64,000 nucleotides of DNA, from contig CACYMP010000002.1 of NCBI GenBank assembly GCA_902775565.1, positions 62,001 through 126,000 of the forward strand. The letters run 5' to 3'. Of the stretch, positions 54,741 through 63,811 are shown piece after piece. How positions within the stretch are numbered: the stretch's first letter is position 1; the number at the start of each line of letters is the position of its first letter. The stretch is from Oscillospiraceae bacterium. Lineage in GTDB: Bacteria > Bacillota > Clostridia > Saccharofermentanales > Saccharofermentanaceae. Below the pieces are notes generated by a model. That model did not search any database, was not told where the DNA came from, and worked only from the letters and a program-made list of their open reading frames with translations. The translations under genes and the position numbers were made by a program.

Positions 54741-56189
54741 TTACTGATTCTTTTCCAACGCCGAAGCAAAACCAAGTACAGTTGCTTCTTCGAACGGCTT
54801 TCCGATAAGCTGGAGACCGACAGGAAGCTGTTCGTCTCCGACCTGACCGCACGGAACGGATATTGCGGGAAGTCCCGCGATATTGATGAGTACCGTGCAG
54901 ATATCTCCGAGATACATCTTGAGCGGATCGCTTAAACTCTCTCCCGCCTTGAGCGCCGGCGTCGGAGCAACAGGACCCGCTATGACGTCATACTTTTCGA
55001 AAGCCTTGTCGAAAGACTGCTTGATGAGGTTCTTCGCCTGAAGAGCCTTGTTGTAGTATGCATCGTAGTATCCGGATGAAAGCACGAAGTTTCCGAGCAT
55101 TATCCTTCTCTTGACCTCAAGTCCGAAGCCCTCGCTCCTTGACTTGATGTAAAGCCTTGTAAGATCGATGTCGCCCTCGGGACGGTAGCCGTACTTGATT
55201 CCGTCGTAACGTGACAGGTTCGAGCACGCTTCCGCGCAGGCGATGATGTAATAAGTCGGGATCGCATATTCCGCGATAGGGAAAGAGAACGTCTCAACTT
55301 CAGCGCCCAAGCCCTCTAAGACCTTGATCGCAGCTGTAACCTTCTCCCTTACTCCTGCATCGATACCTTCACCGAAGTATTCCTCGGGAAGACCGATCTT
55401 CTTGCCCTTGAGCGAGAAGCCAGCGAGCACGTCCATATCCACTGTGGCAGCCTGCTCCGAAGAGGACTGGTCCCTGGGATCGGCACCGCAGATGACGTTG
55501 TAAAGAGCTGCCGCGTCTTCGGCGTTCCTTGCGATCGGTCCGATCTGGTCAAGGGATGAAGCGAATGCGACGAGACCGTAACGTGATACGCTGCCGTATG
55601 TGGGCTTGAGTCCGGTTACTCCGCAGAAAGACGACGGCTGTCTGATCGATCCGCCGGTATCCGAACCGAGCGCTACAGGCGCCATGTCTGCTGCAACTGC
55701 AGCGGCAGATCCGCCCGACGAACCGCCCGGAACCCTTCCTGTTCCGTGAGGGTTTACCGTAGGTCCGAAATAGCTGGTCTCAGTGGTGGAACCCATTGCG
55801 AATTCGTCCATGTTGACCTTGCCGATTATAACGAGTCCTGCATCGTTCAACTTATCAACGACTGTAGCGTTATAAGGCGGAACGAAGTTGGAAAGCATTT
55901 TCGAGCCGCAGGTCGTAAGAACGCCCTTGGTACAGATGTTGTCCTTGACCGCAATGGGCACGCCTGCCAGGGGACCTGTCAGCTTGCCTGCGGAAATTGC
56001 AGCATCAACTTCAGCTGCCCTGATGAGTGCCTCTTCCCTGAGGACAGTGATGAACGCGTTGTAATCGCCGTCCCTCTCATCGATCCTTGTAAGATATGCA
56101 TGGGTCGCCTCAACCGAGGAGGTCTTGCCGTCTTTAATTGCTTTGCCGAGTTCCAGTGCGGAAAGGCTGATTATCTCTTCTGTAGTCAT
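54741..56189 (-). CDS. gatA: Amidotransferase subunit A
   Basis: A 482-residue amidase-signature enzyme. The catalytic Lys is in AVKDNI, the two Ser in [13 protein letters not shown] and [10 protein letters not shown]. It releases ammonia from glutamine for GatB. It starts 14 bases after gatC. Confidence 0.97.
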   Translation of the reverse strand: MTTEEIISLSALELGKAIKDGKTSSVEATHAYLTRIDERDGDYNAFITVLREEALIRAAEVDAAISAGKLTGPLAGVPIAVKDNICTKGVLTTCGSKMLSNFVPPYNATVVDKLNDAGLVIIGKVNMDEFAMGSTTETSYFGPTVNPHGTGRVPGGSSGGSAAAVAADMAPVALGSDTGGSIRQPSSFCGVTGLKPTYGSVSRYGLVAFASSLDQIGPIARNAEDAAALYNVICGADPRDQSSSEQAATVDMDVLAGFSLKGKKIGLPEEYFGEGIDAGVREKVTAAIKVLEGLGAEVETFSFPIAEYAIPTYYIIACAEACSNLSRYDGIKYGYRPEGDIDLTRLYIKSRSEGFGLEVKRRIMLGNFVLSSGYYDAYYNKALQAKNLIKQSFDKAFEKYDVIAGPVAPTPALKAGESLSDPLKMYLGDICTVLINIAGLPAISVPCGQVGDEQLPVGLQLIGKPFEEATVLGFASALEKNQ

Positions 56190-56203
56190 GTCATTCCGCC
56201 CCT

Positions 56204-56491
56204 TTAATCAAATGTCCTCGGCACAAGGATCGTGCCGTCTTTCGTCTCCGGAGCGTTCGAAAGGACCGTGTCCCTCATGTCTCCGTTGCTGACTTCATCC
56301 TCACGCATAACGTTGCTCCTGCCGAGCGCGTGGCTCAGCGGTTCAACGCCTGTCGTGTCGAGTTCGTTAAGTTTATCAAAGTAACCAAGAATATCCGAAA
56401 GGCCCTTCTGCATGCCGGCTTCATCCTCAGGTGAAAGCTCGATCCTGCCGAGAGCTTCAAGATATCTTACCAGGTCGGTCGTGATCTCCAT
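56204..56491 (-). CDS. gatC: Amidotransferase subunit C
   Basis: A 95-residue GatC with the helical ARIELSPEDE-like start (here GRIELSPEDE), VEPLSHALG and the C-terminal DGTILVPRTF. It stabilises GatA-GatB. GAGG lies about ten bases before the ATG. The order gatC-gatA-gatB is canonical. Confidence 0.95.
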   Translation of the reverse strand: MEITTDLVRYLEALGRIELSPEDEAGMQKGLSDILGYFDKLNELDTTGVEPLSHALGRSNVMREDEVSNGDMRDTVLSNAPETKDGTILVPRTFD

Positions 56492-56511
56492 TTGCCAAAT
56501 GCCTCTTTCGA

Positions 56512-58107
56512 TTAACGTCTCTTCTTGTTGTTCTTGTCTTTATCTTTGCCGCCTTTGTCATCAGCAGGCTCTTCTTCGGACTCTTCTTCCTCAGCGTCTT
56601 CATCTTCGGAAAGACCGGAATAAGGATCTTCTTCCTCTTCCTCTTCCTCTTCCTCACCGTCCTCGTATTCTTCTTCGTCGTCTTCCTCGTACTCGTCTTC
56701 TTCGTCTTCGTCATCATCTTCAACTACGGGCTTCTTTGAGCTCTTCTTGGAAGAAGATGATTTCTTGGAGGATGACTTCTTTGAATCCTCTTTCTTGCCG
56801 GAATCCATGTAGTTCATTACAAGAAGAACGATGACCGCGATGATTGCGATACCGCCGATAACCAGGAATATTACGAGGAGGACCTTGGACATTCCGTTAG
56901 CGGTAGCTGTGTCGCCATTATCCGTAGGAAGCGCGGAAGGTGCCGTCTCCATAGTAGGTCCGCCGTTCTCTCCTGTCTCCTGGGGAACTGCGGTAGGTGC
57001 GGGCTTAGCTGTAGGGAAAGCCTTATCTGTCTTGAAGCCGTGCTTGTTCTCTTTCATCTCGGCTTCGATCTCTTTGTTGAGAGCCTCGTTGGCAACATCC
57101 TGAAGTTCTGCCTGCTCAAGCTTGACCTTTCCGAGATAACCGACGCAGAAATATCCGTACTCCTCAGCGAAGATAACGCCTACATCGCCTTCTTTGCGCT
57201 CTGCCTTGTATGCCCATTCCTCGAAAGAGGAGACTGTCTCGCCCTTGCGTACGGAAATGGTCGACTGGTCGTAAACAGTGCCGGCCTTCTGTGCTTCTTC
57301 CGCGAGCTTGGGGAGATCAGAAGCTGTCTTGCACTTTGCGAGCATCTCGTTAGCGCCTGTCTCAGCCTTTTTCTTGTCCTCTGCGGATGCGGATGCGCCC
57401 GGAGCATAGAAAAGAGCATATGCGATGTTGGGTACCATCATCTGATCTTCAGGGATCTTGTAATCTGCGGCATACTTCTCCTGATACTTGCCTGCGAGAG
57501 ATGCGTTCTCAAGGATCGCGCGGTAAGCCTTCTCGTCACAGTCAGGTCCGAAATACAGCTTCAGGATCGTGTCGAGGGGAACTCCTGCGGGGTTTGCCTG
57601 CTGCTCGATCCTCTCATTGATCTCGTCATCGATAGCTTTCTTATCCTCATCGCCAAGCTTGATGCCCGCAGCCTTTGCGCGGTTTGCGAGGATATATGTG
57701 CTGTGGAGGTAATCCTCAGCCTGCTTGATGAAATACTGTGCATATGTCTCGCCCTTATCACCGTAAGCTGCGGCAAGATCGAGGTAGCCTTCACCCGTTG
57801 CCGGGAAATAGCCGTATGCCGCATACTGGCTGAGCTGCAGGAAAGTCAGAAGGAAATAGTAGTTTGATTCCGTAACGGGGATCTTCTCTCCTTCGTAAAC
57901 ATATTCGTGATTTAAGAAATCACCGATCTGATTTCCGTACATCGTGTCAAAGCTCAGCTTTGAAATGTCAAACGTAGCCTTTGTCTCTGAAGCGGTTTCA
58001 GAAGGCTGTGATGCTGCGGTTGTCTCGTCTGCGAGGGCTGTTGCCGCGGAAGACATCATGAATGCCGCGCAAACGATCGCGATTACCAGTTTCTTGAGTA
58101 CTTTCAT
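56512..58107 (-). CDS. Exported SurA-like foldase with C-terminal membrane anchor and acidic tail
   Basis: A 531-residue protein. A signal peptide (1 to about 27, cleavage after ALA) leads to an extracytoplasmic SurA/PrsA-like region (45-355), a Pro/Thr-rich linker and one membrane helix (about 408-430). The roughly 100-residue cytoplasmic tail is Lys/Ser-rich first, then almost pure Asp/Glu (about 455-515), then ends in Lys/Asn/Arg. The parvulin active site is not clear. It sits between glf and gatC with gaps of 4 and 20 bases. It resembles the foldase at 49653 in its first domain. Confidence 0.78.
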   Translation of the reverse strand: MKVLKKLVIAIVCAAFMMSSAATALADETTAASQPSETASETKATFDISKLSFDTMYGNQIGDFLNHEYVYEGEKIPVTESNYYFLLTFLQLSQYAAYGYFPATGEGYLDLAAAYGDKGETYAQYFIKQAEDYLHSTYILANRAKAAGIKLGDEDKKAIDDEINERIEQQANPAGVPLDTILKLYFGPDCDEKAYRAILENASLAGKYQEKYAADYKIPEDQMMVPNIAYALFYAPGASASAEDKKKAETGANEMLAKCKTASDLPKLAEEAQKAGTVYDQSTISVRKGETVSSFEEWAYKAERKEGDVGVIFAEEYGYFCVGYLGKVKLEQAELQDVANEALNKEIEAEMKENKHGFKTDKAFPTAKPAPTAVPQETGENGGPTMETAPSALPTDNGDTATANGMSKVLLVIFLVIGGIAIIAVIVLLVMNYMDSGKKEDSKKSSSKKSSSSKKSSKKPVVEDDDEDEEDEYEEDDEEEYEDGEEEEEEEEEDPYSGLSEDEDAEEEESEEEPADDKGGKDKDKNNKKRR

Positions 58108-58111
58108 TCTT

Positions 58112-59218
58112 TCACTCCGTTATCTTTTTGTAGTCGGCTGCGGCATCGGCGATAGTATCGTCCATGTCGTAGTACTTGTATTTTCCGAGTCTTCCGCCGA
58201 ACCAGACCTTCTCGTCAGCAGATGCCAGTTCCTGATACTTGCGGTAAAGATCGTTATTTCTGTCGTTGTTGAGCGGGTAGTAAGGCTCGTCGCCCTTCTT
58301 CCACTCTGCCGGATACTCGCGTGTGACCGCGGTTCCCTTTCCTGTTCCGAACTCAAAATGCTTGTGCTCGATGATCCTCGTGAAAGGTGTCTCGGCATCA
58401 GTGTAGTTGATGACCGCGTTGCCCTGGTAATCGTCGACATCAGGGAGATACTCGGTCTCAAATCTCAAGCTTCTGTATTCAAGTGTTCCGAGCTTGTAGC
58501 CGTAGAACTCGTCGATCATGCCGGAATAGATGATCTTATCGGCAAGGGCAGAAAGCTCCTCCCTGTTCTCGAGGAAATCAACGCCTGTCCTGACTTCGAT
58601 ACCTTCGAGCATGTTCTCGATCCACTTTGTATAGCCTCCGACGGGGATACCCTGGAAGCTGTCGTTGAAATAGTTGTTGTTGTAGGTAAGTCTGACCGGA
58701 AGTCTCTTGATGATGAAAGAAGGAAGCTCTGTTGCCTTCCTGCCCCACTGCTTCTCGGTGTAGCCCTTGATGAGCTTGTTGTAGATGTCCGGGCCGATAA
58801 GGGAGAGAGCCTGCTCTTCGAGGTTCTTCGGCTCATCGATCTTAACGGATGCGATCTGCTCGTCAAGCTTAGCCCTAGCCTCTTCGGGAGTGATGACGCC
58901 CCACATCTTGTTGAACGTGTACATATTGAAGGGCATCGAATAGATCTCACCCTTGAAGTTAGCCACAACGGTATTTGTGTAACGGTTGAACTCCGCAAAC
59001 CTGCACGCGAAATCCCAGACTTCACGGTCACTCGTGTGGAAGATATGCGCACCGTACTTGTGTACGTTGATACCGCCGACGTTCTCCGTATATACGTTGC
59101 CTGCTACCTGATCGCGCCTGTCGATCACCAGACACTTATAGCCGCCGTCTGTCGCAAGGCGTGCAAAAGTAGCGCCATACAATCCTGCGCCAACGATAAG
59201 AAAATCATATTTGCTCAT
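58112..59218 (-). CDS. glf: UDP-galactopyranose mutase
   Basis: A 368-residue flavoenzyme. It has the FAD fold GAGLYGATFA, the GGINVHKYGAHIFHT segment, YTEKQWG and a C-terminal GRLGKYKYYDMDD. It converts UDP-galactopyranose to UDP-galactofuranose for cell-surface glycans. The start at 59218 follows AAAGGA by about 12 bases. Likely first gene of a run reaching to the HAD gene. Confidence 0.95.
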   Translation of the reverse strand: MSKYDFLIVGAGLYGATFARLATDGGYKCLVIDRRDQVAGNVYTENVGGINVHKYGAHIFHTSDREVWDFACRFAEFNRYTNTVVANFKGEIYSMPFNMYTFNKMWGVITPEEARAKLDEQIASVKIDEPKNLEEQALSLIGPDIYNKLIKGYTEKQWGRKATELPSFIIKRLPVRLTYNNNYFNDSFQGIPVGGYTKWIENMLEGIEVRTGVDFLENREELSALADKIIYSGMIDEFYGYKLGTLEYRSLRFETEYLPDVDDYQGNAVINYTDAETPFTRIIEHKHFEFGTGKGTAVTREYPAEWKKGDEPYYPLNNDRNNDLYRKYQELASADEKVWFGGRLGKYKYYDMDDTIADAAADYKKITE

Positions 59219-59409
59219 CAAGAATCGGATCCTTTCGAGAATTTTGCAATAATAAATATACACTAAACGGGCGGTTTTCGCATTAATAATATAAATATTT
59301 TAAATTTGGACGGGTTTTCGGGGGTGATTCGTCTGCCCGCGCCGCGCGCATAGCTTCACCCGGCCCGCCGGGGTATTTTTTGTTGGCTTTGGTAATCAGT
59401 GCAGTAAAA

Positions 59410-59523
59410 TTGCACTTTTTGGCCTGATTTATGCAAGAAAAAGTGCAAATTGGATCAAATTGCAGAAATCCGTGCACTTTTCGGGAGATATTCGACAAAA
59501 AAGTGCAAATGAAAAATGCACGG
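59410..59523. repeat. Palindromic repeat family E (TGCACTTTT elements)
   Basis: TGCACTTTT at 59411 and 59473 alternates with AAAAGTGCA at 59440 and 59499. A first perfect hairpin spans 59410-59448 (TTGCACTTTTT/AAAAAGTGCAA), and a second 59473-59507. A third right arm (GAAAAATGCACGG, 59511-59523) pairs with CCGTGCACTTTTC at 59470-59482, so two foldings are possible. The spacing is about 60-62 bp. Confidence 0.72.
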
Positions 59524-59608
59524 GTTATGCGCACGATGACGATCCACGTATCTTTCGCGAAATAACCTCCCGCCGTGAATCCTTCGCGAATCGATTTTCG
59601 GATTCCTT

Positions 59609-59711
59609 AAAATCTACACTGAAACGGCTGTTTTACTGTAGATTTTTGTGTAAATCCGGCTAATCTACACTTTTTTCTACACTGAACCGATCGTTTCACT
59701 GTAGAGATTTG
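59609..59711. repeat. Palindromic repeat family F (CTACACTGAA elements)
   Basis: Unit 1 at 59609-59646 has 17-bp arms (AAAATCTACACTGAAAC and GTTTTACTGTAGATTTT, 15 of 17 pairs). Unit 2 has CTACACTGAA at 59677 and TTTCACTGTAG ending at 59704. The start-to-start distance is 63 bp. An extra CTACAC at 59665 allows other pairings. The 580-bp gap between glf and the GH3 gene contains these repeats and no gene that I can support. Confidence 0.72.
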
Positions 59712-59797
59712 GGAATCGAGTTCGAAAGTTCATGAAAAGTGTTCTGCTGTCAGATTTCAAATAACCCCGGATATAATACGTGTAGTCTTTCAGACCG

Positions 59798-62098
59798 TTA
59801 TTCGTGGACAAAACCGCTGCATGCGGCGATGAAATTCTCAAATGATGAAGCGTCCGGATATGTCTCCGAGACCGGCATGAACGGCATATAGATGCAGTTG
59901 CTGAGGTAGAGCCCGAAATCTTCTCCGCGGGCTTCGACATCCGCCTTGAGGGCTGATTCGAGCTCCGGGTACTGCGCGATCTTGCCGCAGGGCCATGAAA
60001 TGCCGCATTTGAGCTCTTCCGAGCCCTCGTCGATCCTGATAACGGATGAGACCCTGATATCCTCGCAGTCAAACCCGCACTTTATCTCATATGCGCCTTC
60101 CTCGAGCAGGAAAGCCTTGCGGTCGGCATCGTAATACTTAAGTTCGTCAATATCAAAAACTACGTCAAAAGTCCTGATCTCCCCTGCTTCAAGGAGGAAT
60201 TTGCCGAAGCCGCAAAGGGCGTTCTCGGCACGCGGAACATCGGCTGAGACCTTGTGCGAATATATCTGGAGCGTGACCTTTCCGGATCTTCCGCTCGTGT
60301 TCTTAACTGTAACGGAGCAGTTCACTTTGCCTTCAGCAACGGCAGTTTCCATGCCTTCGATCTCAAAATCAGAATACGACAGGCCGTATCCGAACGGGAA
60401 CATGGGCCTGATCTTTCTCTTCTGATAGCCCCTGTATCCTGCGTAGATGCCCTCGCCGTAAACGCAGCTGAAGCTGTCGGGGTAGCAAAGAAACGACGGG
60501 ATATCCTCGAGCCTTTCGGGGAACGTGACCGGCAGATGCCCTGAAGGATTGGCTTTTCCGCACATGATATCAGCCATTGCGTGCCCGCCTTCCATGCCCG
60601 GATAGAACACCGCGAAAAGGCCGTCGAGCTCGTCTTTGTATGACCCCAGTTCAACGGGGCCGGGCGTGTTGAGGATGAGACAGATCCGTCCCATACCGCG
60701 CTCTTTTATCAGTTTGTCCAGGATGGTGCGTGTGTCTTTGGAAAGCTTGAGATCCGCTCTGTCTGCGCCCTCGCTCGATTCGAGCGTCTCGATAACTACA
60801 GCCGTCGCGCCGGTCTTATATGCTTCGATATCGTCAAAAGCGACGTCTTCAAAACCCGGTATCTTCCTGAGTTCTTCAGCCATGTTGGAAGATCTGTCCG
60901 TAAACACCTGCGCGCTTCCGGTCCCGAAGTCCCTGAACGCGCCGCGTGAAACACCGAAAAATACCGTTTTCGAGCCCTGGGCAAGCGGGAAAAGACCGTC
61001 TTTGTTTATCAGCATAACGATGCCTTCCGAAGCGGCATCGTAAGCGGCCTTGCGGCCTTTGGCAACGTATTCTTCGTCCGTAAAGTCTTCAGGAAGCTTA
61101 ACGTCCGCGAACTTTTCGATAAGTGTCAGTATCCTTCTGCATGCCTCATCCAGGCGCTCTTCGGATACGCGGCCGTCCCTGACCGCATCGATTATGTCTT
61201 TGTGATCCCACGGGCCCGGCATGAACAGGTCGTTGCCCGCTGCCAGCGAATCTCCGGCCTTTCCGATGCATGCACCCCAGTCGGTAACCACCATTCCGTC
61301 AAAGCCCCAGCGGTCTCTTAAAATGTCTGTCAGGAATTCTTTGTTCTCGGTGCACCTGGTTCCGTTTATTGAGACATATGCCGACATGAAGGTCGACGTC
61401 ACCTTCGCGCACTCTTCAAACGCAGGCAGATAAAGCTCTTCGAGCGCTCTTGCGGGAATCTTCTCATCGATTCCGACGCGGTTGATCTCTAAGTTATTGC
61501 AGGCGAAATGCTTGGCATTCGAGGCAACACCTTCATCCTCAACTCCCCTGCACATCTGAGGGGCGAGCGTCTTGGTAAGAACGGGATCTTCGGAATACCC
61601 TTCAAAGAACCTTCCGTTTCTCGGATCCCTTAAGAGATTGCAGTTCGGGGTACCCAGCAAAACACCGGTATTGTAGGCTTTTGCCTCCATGCCGAGTGCT
61701 TTCGAGACTTCGTAAACAACCCCGGGATCCCATGTCGCGCCGAGCAAGATACCAGGCGGATAACAGCCGGGTGCCGACTTGATGTGACCCTTTAGTTCAT
61801 TGAGTTTAAGAGAGATCTTCTCCCTGAGGATCTTTTCGTGAGCGGTGAGTTCATCCGTACGGTAGAAGAGCCTTACCACGCGGAAACACTCCGCAGGCGT
61901 AAAGCCGTCGGTCTCGTCGCCTCTCCTGTCCTGGAAAAACTGCTCGTAATTGATCCCGGTACCGCCGTCCTGCATGTACAGAACGGGGATCTCATATTCA
62001 CCCGCCTTAATGCCTCCGACCGAAAAAGGCGACCGTCCGCAGATCAGTCTTGCCTTATCTTCGAGTGGCATTTGGGTGAGAATGAGATCTATGTTCAT
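59798..62098 (-). CDS. Glycoside hydrolase family 3 (beta-glycosidase-like)
   Basis: A 766-residue GH3 enzyme. The TIM-barrel domain has the nucleophile Asp273 in VVTDWGA and the sugar-binding KHFACNNLE. The C-terminal alpha/beta sandwich and a fibronectin-III-like domain follow (about 590-700). No signal peptide, so it is cytoplasmic and probably acts on imported oligosaccharides. It overlaps the accDA stop by one base (TGATG). GH3 enzymes cleave beta-glucosides, xylosides or N-acetylglucosaminides; the specificity is not clear. Confidence 0.9.
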   Translation of the reverse strand: MNIDLILTQMPLEDKARLICGRSPFSVGGIKAGEYEIPVLYMQDGGTGINYEQFFQDRRGDETDGFTPAECFRVVRLFYRTDELTAHEKILREKISLKLNELKGHIKSAPGCYPPGILLGATWDPGVVYEVSKALGMEAKAYNTGVLLGTPNCNLLRDPRNGRFFEGYSEDPVLTKTLAPQMCRGVEDEGVASNAKHFACNNLEINRVGIDEKIPARALEELYLPAFEECAKVTSTFMSAYVSINGTRCTENKEFLTDILRDRWGFDGMVVTDWGACIGKAGDSLAAGNDLFMPGPWDHKDIIDAVRDGRVSEERLDEACRRILTLIEKFADVKLPEDFTDEEYVAKGRKAAYDAASEGIVMLINKDGLFPLAQGSKTVFFGVSRGAFRDFGTGSAQVFTDRSSNMAEELRKIPGFEDVAFDDIEAYKTGATAVVIETLESSEGADRADLKLSKDTRTILDKLIKERGMGRICLILNTPGPVELGSYKDELDGLFAVFYPGMEGGHAMADIMCGKANPSGHLPVTFPERLEDIPSFLCYPDSFSCVYGEGIYAGYRGYQKRKIRPMFPFGYGLSYSDFEIEGMETAVAEGKVNCSVTVKNTSGRSGKVTLQIYSHKVSADVPRAENALCGFGKFLLEAGEIRTFDVVFDIDELKYYDADRKAFLLEEGAYEIKCGFDCEDIRVSSVIRIDEGSEELKCGISWPCGKIAQYPELESALKADVEARGEDFGLYLSNCIYMPFMPVSETYPDASSFENFIAACSGFVHE

Positions 62099-63795
62099 CA
62101 GTACCTTCGGTATCTTTCGTACCGCTTCTTAGCGAGTTCCTCTCCGTCAAAGCCCTCGTTGCTTCCGATGAATCCGGAAATGCCCTCTTTGAGCTGAGCA
62201 ACAACGGCGTCTATATTATTTTCGCAGAGGTTCTCCGGCTCTGCAATGATCTTGTCGATTATCCTGTTGTCCATCATGTCTTTGGCGGTGAGCTTCATCT
62301 CGGATGCCGCTTCGGACGCTCTCTTGGAATCCTTCCAGAGAATGCTCGCATAGCCCTCAGGCGAAAGGATCGCATAGATCGCGTTCTCGAACATCCAGAC
62401 CTCGTCAGAGACCGCGAGAGCCAGTGCTCCGCCCGAACCTGCCTCGCTTATGATGATCGAGAGCACGGGCACCTTCAAAGATGACATCTCATAGAGGTTT
62501 CTGGCGATGGCTTCACCCTGTCCACGCTCCTCGGCCTCTAATCCGCAGTATGCTCCCGGAGTATCGACAAAGCAGATGACCGGTCTTCCGAACTTCTCCG
62601 CCTGTCTCATAAGTCTTAACGCCTTGCGGTATCCGTCAGGTGACGGCATGCCGAAATTGCGTTCGATGTTCTCTTTTGTATCGTGTCCCTTGGACTCGGC
62701 GATAACAGTGACGGCCTTGCCCGCAAACGTAGCGATTCCGCCCATTATGGCCTTGTCGTCCTTGACGAATCTGTCGCCATGGAATTCCATGAAATCAGGG
62801 AAAAGCTGTCTTATATAATCCTCCGCAACGGGTCTGTCCTTGCCGCGGGAGATCATGACCTTATCCCACGGAGTGAGCTTTCCGCTGCTCTTGGGAAGCT
62901 TTATCTTCGCATTCTTTCCGGGCTTGAAATCTTTCTTGTCCTCATGGAACGCCAGGATGTCGGTCAGGTAATCCTTCATGTCGGTCCTGGTTACGATGTC
63001 GTCCACAAAGCCGTGATCACGCAGGAATTCCGCGCGCTGGAAGCCTTCAGGGAGCTTCTGGCCTATCGTCTGCTCAATGACTCTCGGACCCGCGAAACCG
63101 ATGAGGGCACCGGGTTCCGCAAGGATAATGTCACCCAGCATCGCAAAGCTTGCGGTAACGCCTCCTGTTGTCGGATCAGTAAGTACGGTCACGTAAAGAA
63201 GACCAGCATCAGAATGCCTCTTAATGGCCGCAGACGTCTTCGCCATCTGCATGAGGGAGATTATGCCCTCCTGCATTCTCGCGCCGCCTGAGGCGGTGTA
63301 TATGATGACAGGAAGCCTGTCTTCGGTCGCACGTTCGAACATCCTCGTTATCTTTTCGCCCACGACGCTTCCCATCGAAGCCATCATAAAACGGCAGTCC
63401 ATCACGCCGAGGCATGCCGGATGTCCGTTGATGAGGCCTTTTCCCGTTACTACCGCCTCATCAAGAGAAGTCTTGTCGCGGAGCTTCGCGAGCTTGTCCT
63501 CATAGCCCGGAGTCCCGAGCGGATTGGATTCCACGATGTCCGGATCCCATTCCTCGAATGTGCCGTCGTCCAAGATACTGTCGATCCTCGTAGCCGCAAA
63601 CATGCGGAAATAGTTGCCGCATTTCGGGCATACGAAAAGATTTCTCTTGAGCTCCTCAGAGAAGATAGTTTCTCCGCACTTGGTGCATTTATGGAAAAGT
63701 CCCTGCGGGGTCTGGGGCCCGTTATCCTCGTTTTTCGGGGTGTCGGAGCCGCCTTGCGCAGACTGGGTCTTCTTGAATAAATAACGTAGTTCCAT
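62098..63795 (-). CDS. accDA: Fused acetyl-CoA carboxylase carboxyltransferase beta-alpha (AccD-AccA)
   Basis: A 565-residue fusion. Residues 1 to about 290 are AccD with a zinc ribbon (CTKC...CPKC) and crotonase-like fold; about 305-565 is AccA with IVDTPGAYCG-like FVDTPGAYCGLEAEERGQ. It transfers the carboxyl group from biotin to acetyl-CoA, giving malonyl-CoA for fatty-acid synthesis. In most bacteria accD and accA are separate; fusions occur in some Clostridia and Actinobacteria. It follows accC by 16 bases. Confidence 0.95.
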   Translation of the reverse strand: MELRYLFKKTQSAQGGSDTPKNEDNGPQTPQGLFHKCTKCGETIFSEELKRNLFVCPKCGNYFRMFAATRIDSILDDGTFEEWDPDIVESNPLGTPGYEDKLAKLRDKTSLDEAVVTGKGLINGHPACLGVMDCRFMMASMGSVVGEKITRMFERATEDRLPVIIYTASGGARMQEGIISLMQMAKTSAAIKRHSDAGLLYVTVLTDPTTGGVTASFAMLGDIILAEPGALIGFAGPRVIEQTIGQKLPEGFQRAEFLRDHGFVDDIVTRTDMKDYLTDILAFHEDKKDFKPGKNAKIKLPKSSGKLTPWDKVMISRGKDRPVAEDYIRQLFPDFMEFHGDRFVKDDKAIMGGIATFAGKAVTVIAESKGHDTKENIERNFGMPSPDGYRKALRLMRQAEKFGRPVICFVDTPGAYCGLEAEERGQGEAIARNLYEMSSLKVPVLSIIISEAGSGGALALAVSDEVWMFENAIYAILSPEGYASILWKDSKRASEAASEMKLTAKDMMDNRIIDKIIAEPENLCENNIDAVVAQLKEGISGFIGSNEGFDGEELAKKRYERYRRY

Positions 63796-63811
63796 TACCT
63801 GATTCCGGTCC

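Noticed and set aside
57944-59266. Long open frame antisense to glf
   Set aside because: The opposite strand has all UDP-galactopyranose mutase motifs; the antisense frame shows no family and no ribosome site.
59357-59382. Terminator on the plus strand
   Set aside because: CCCGG/CCGGG followed by T's could form a hairpin, but no plus-strand gene lies upstream and the stem is very short.
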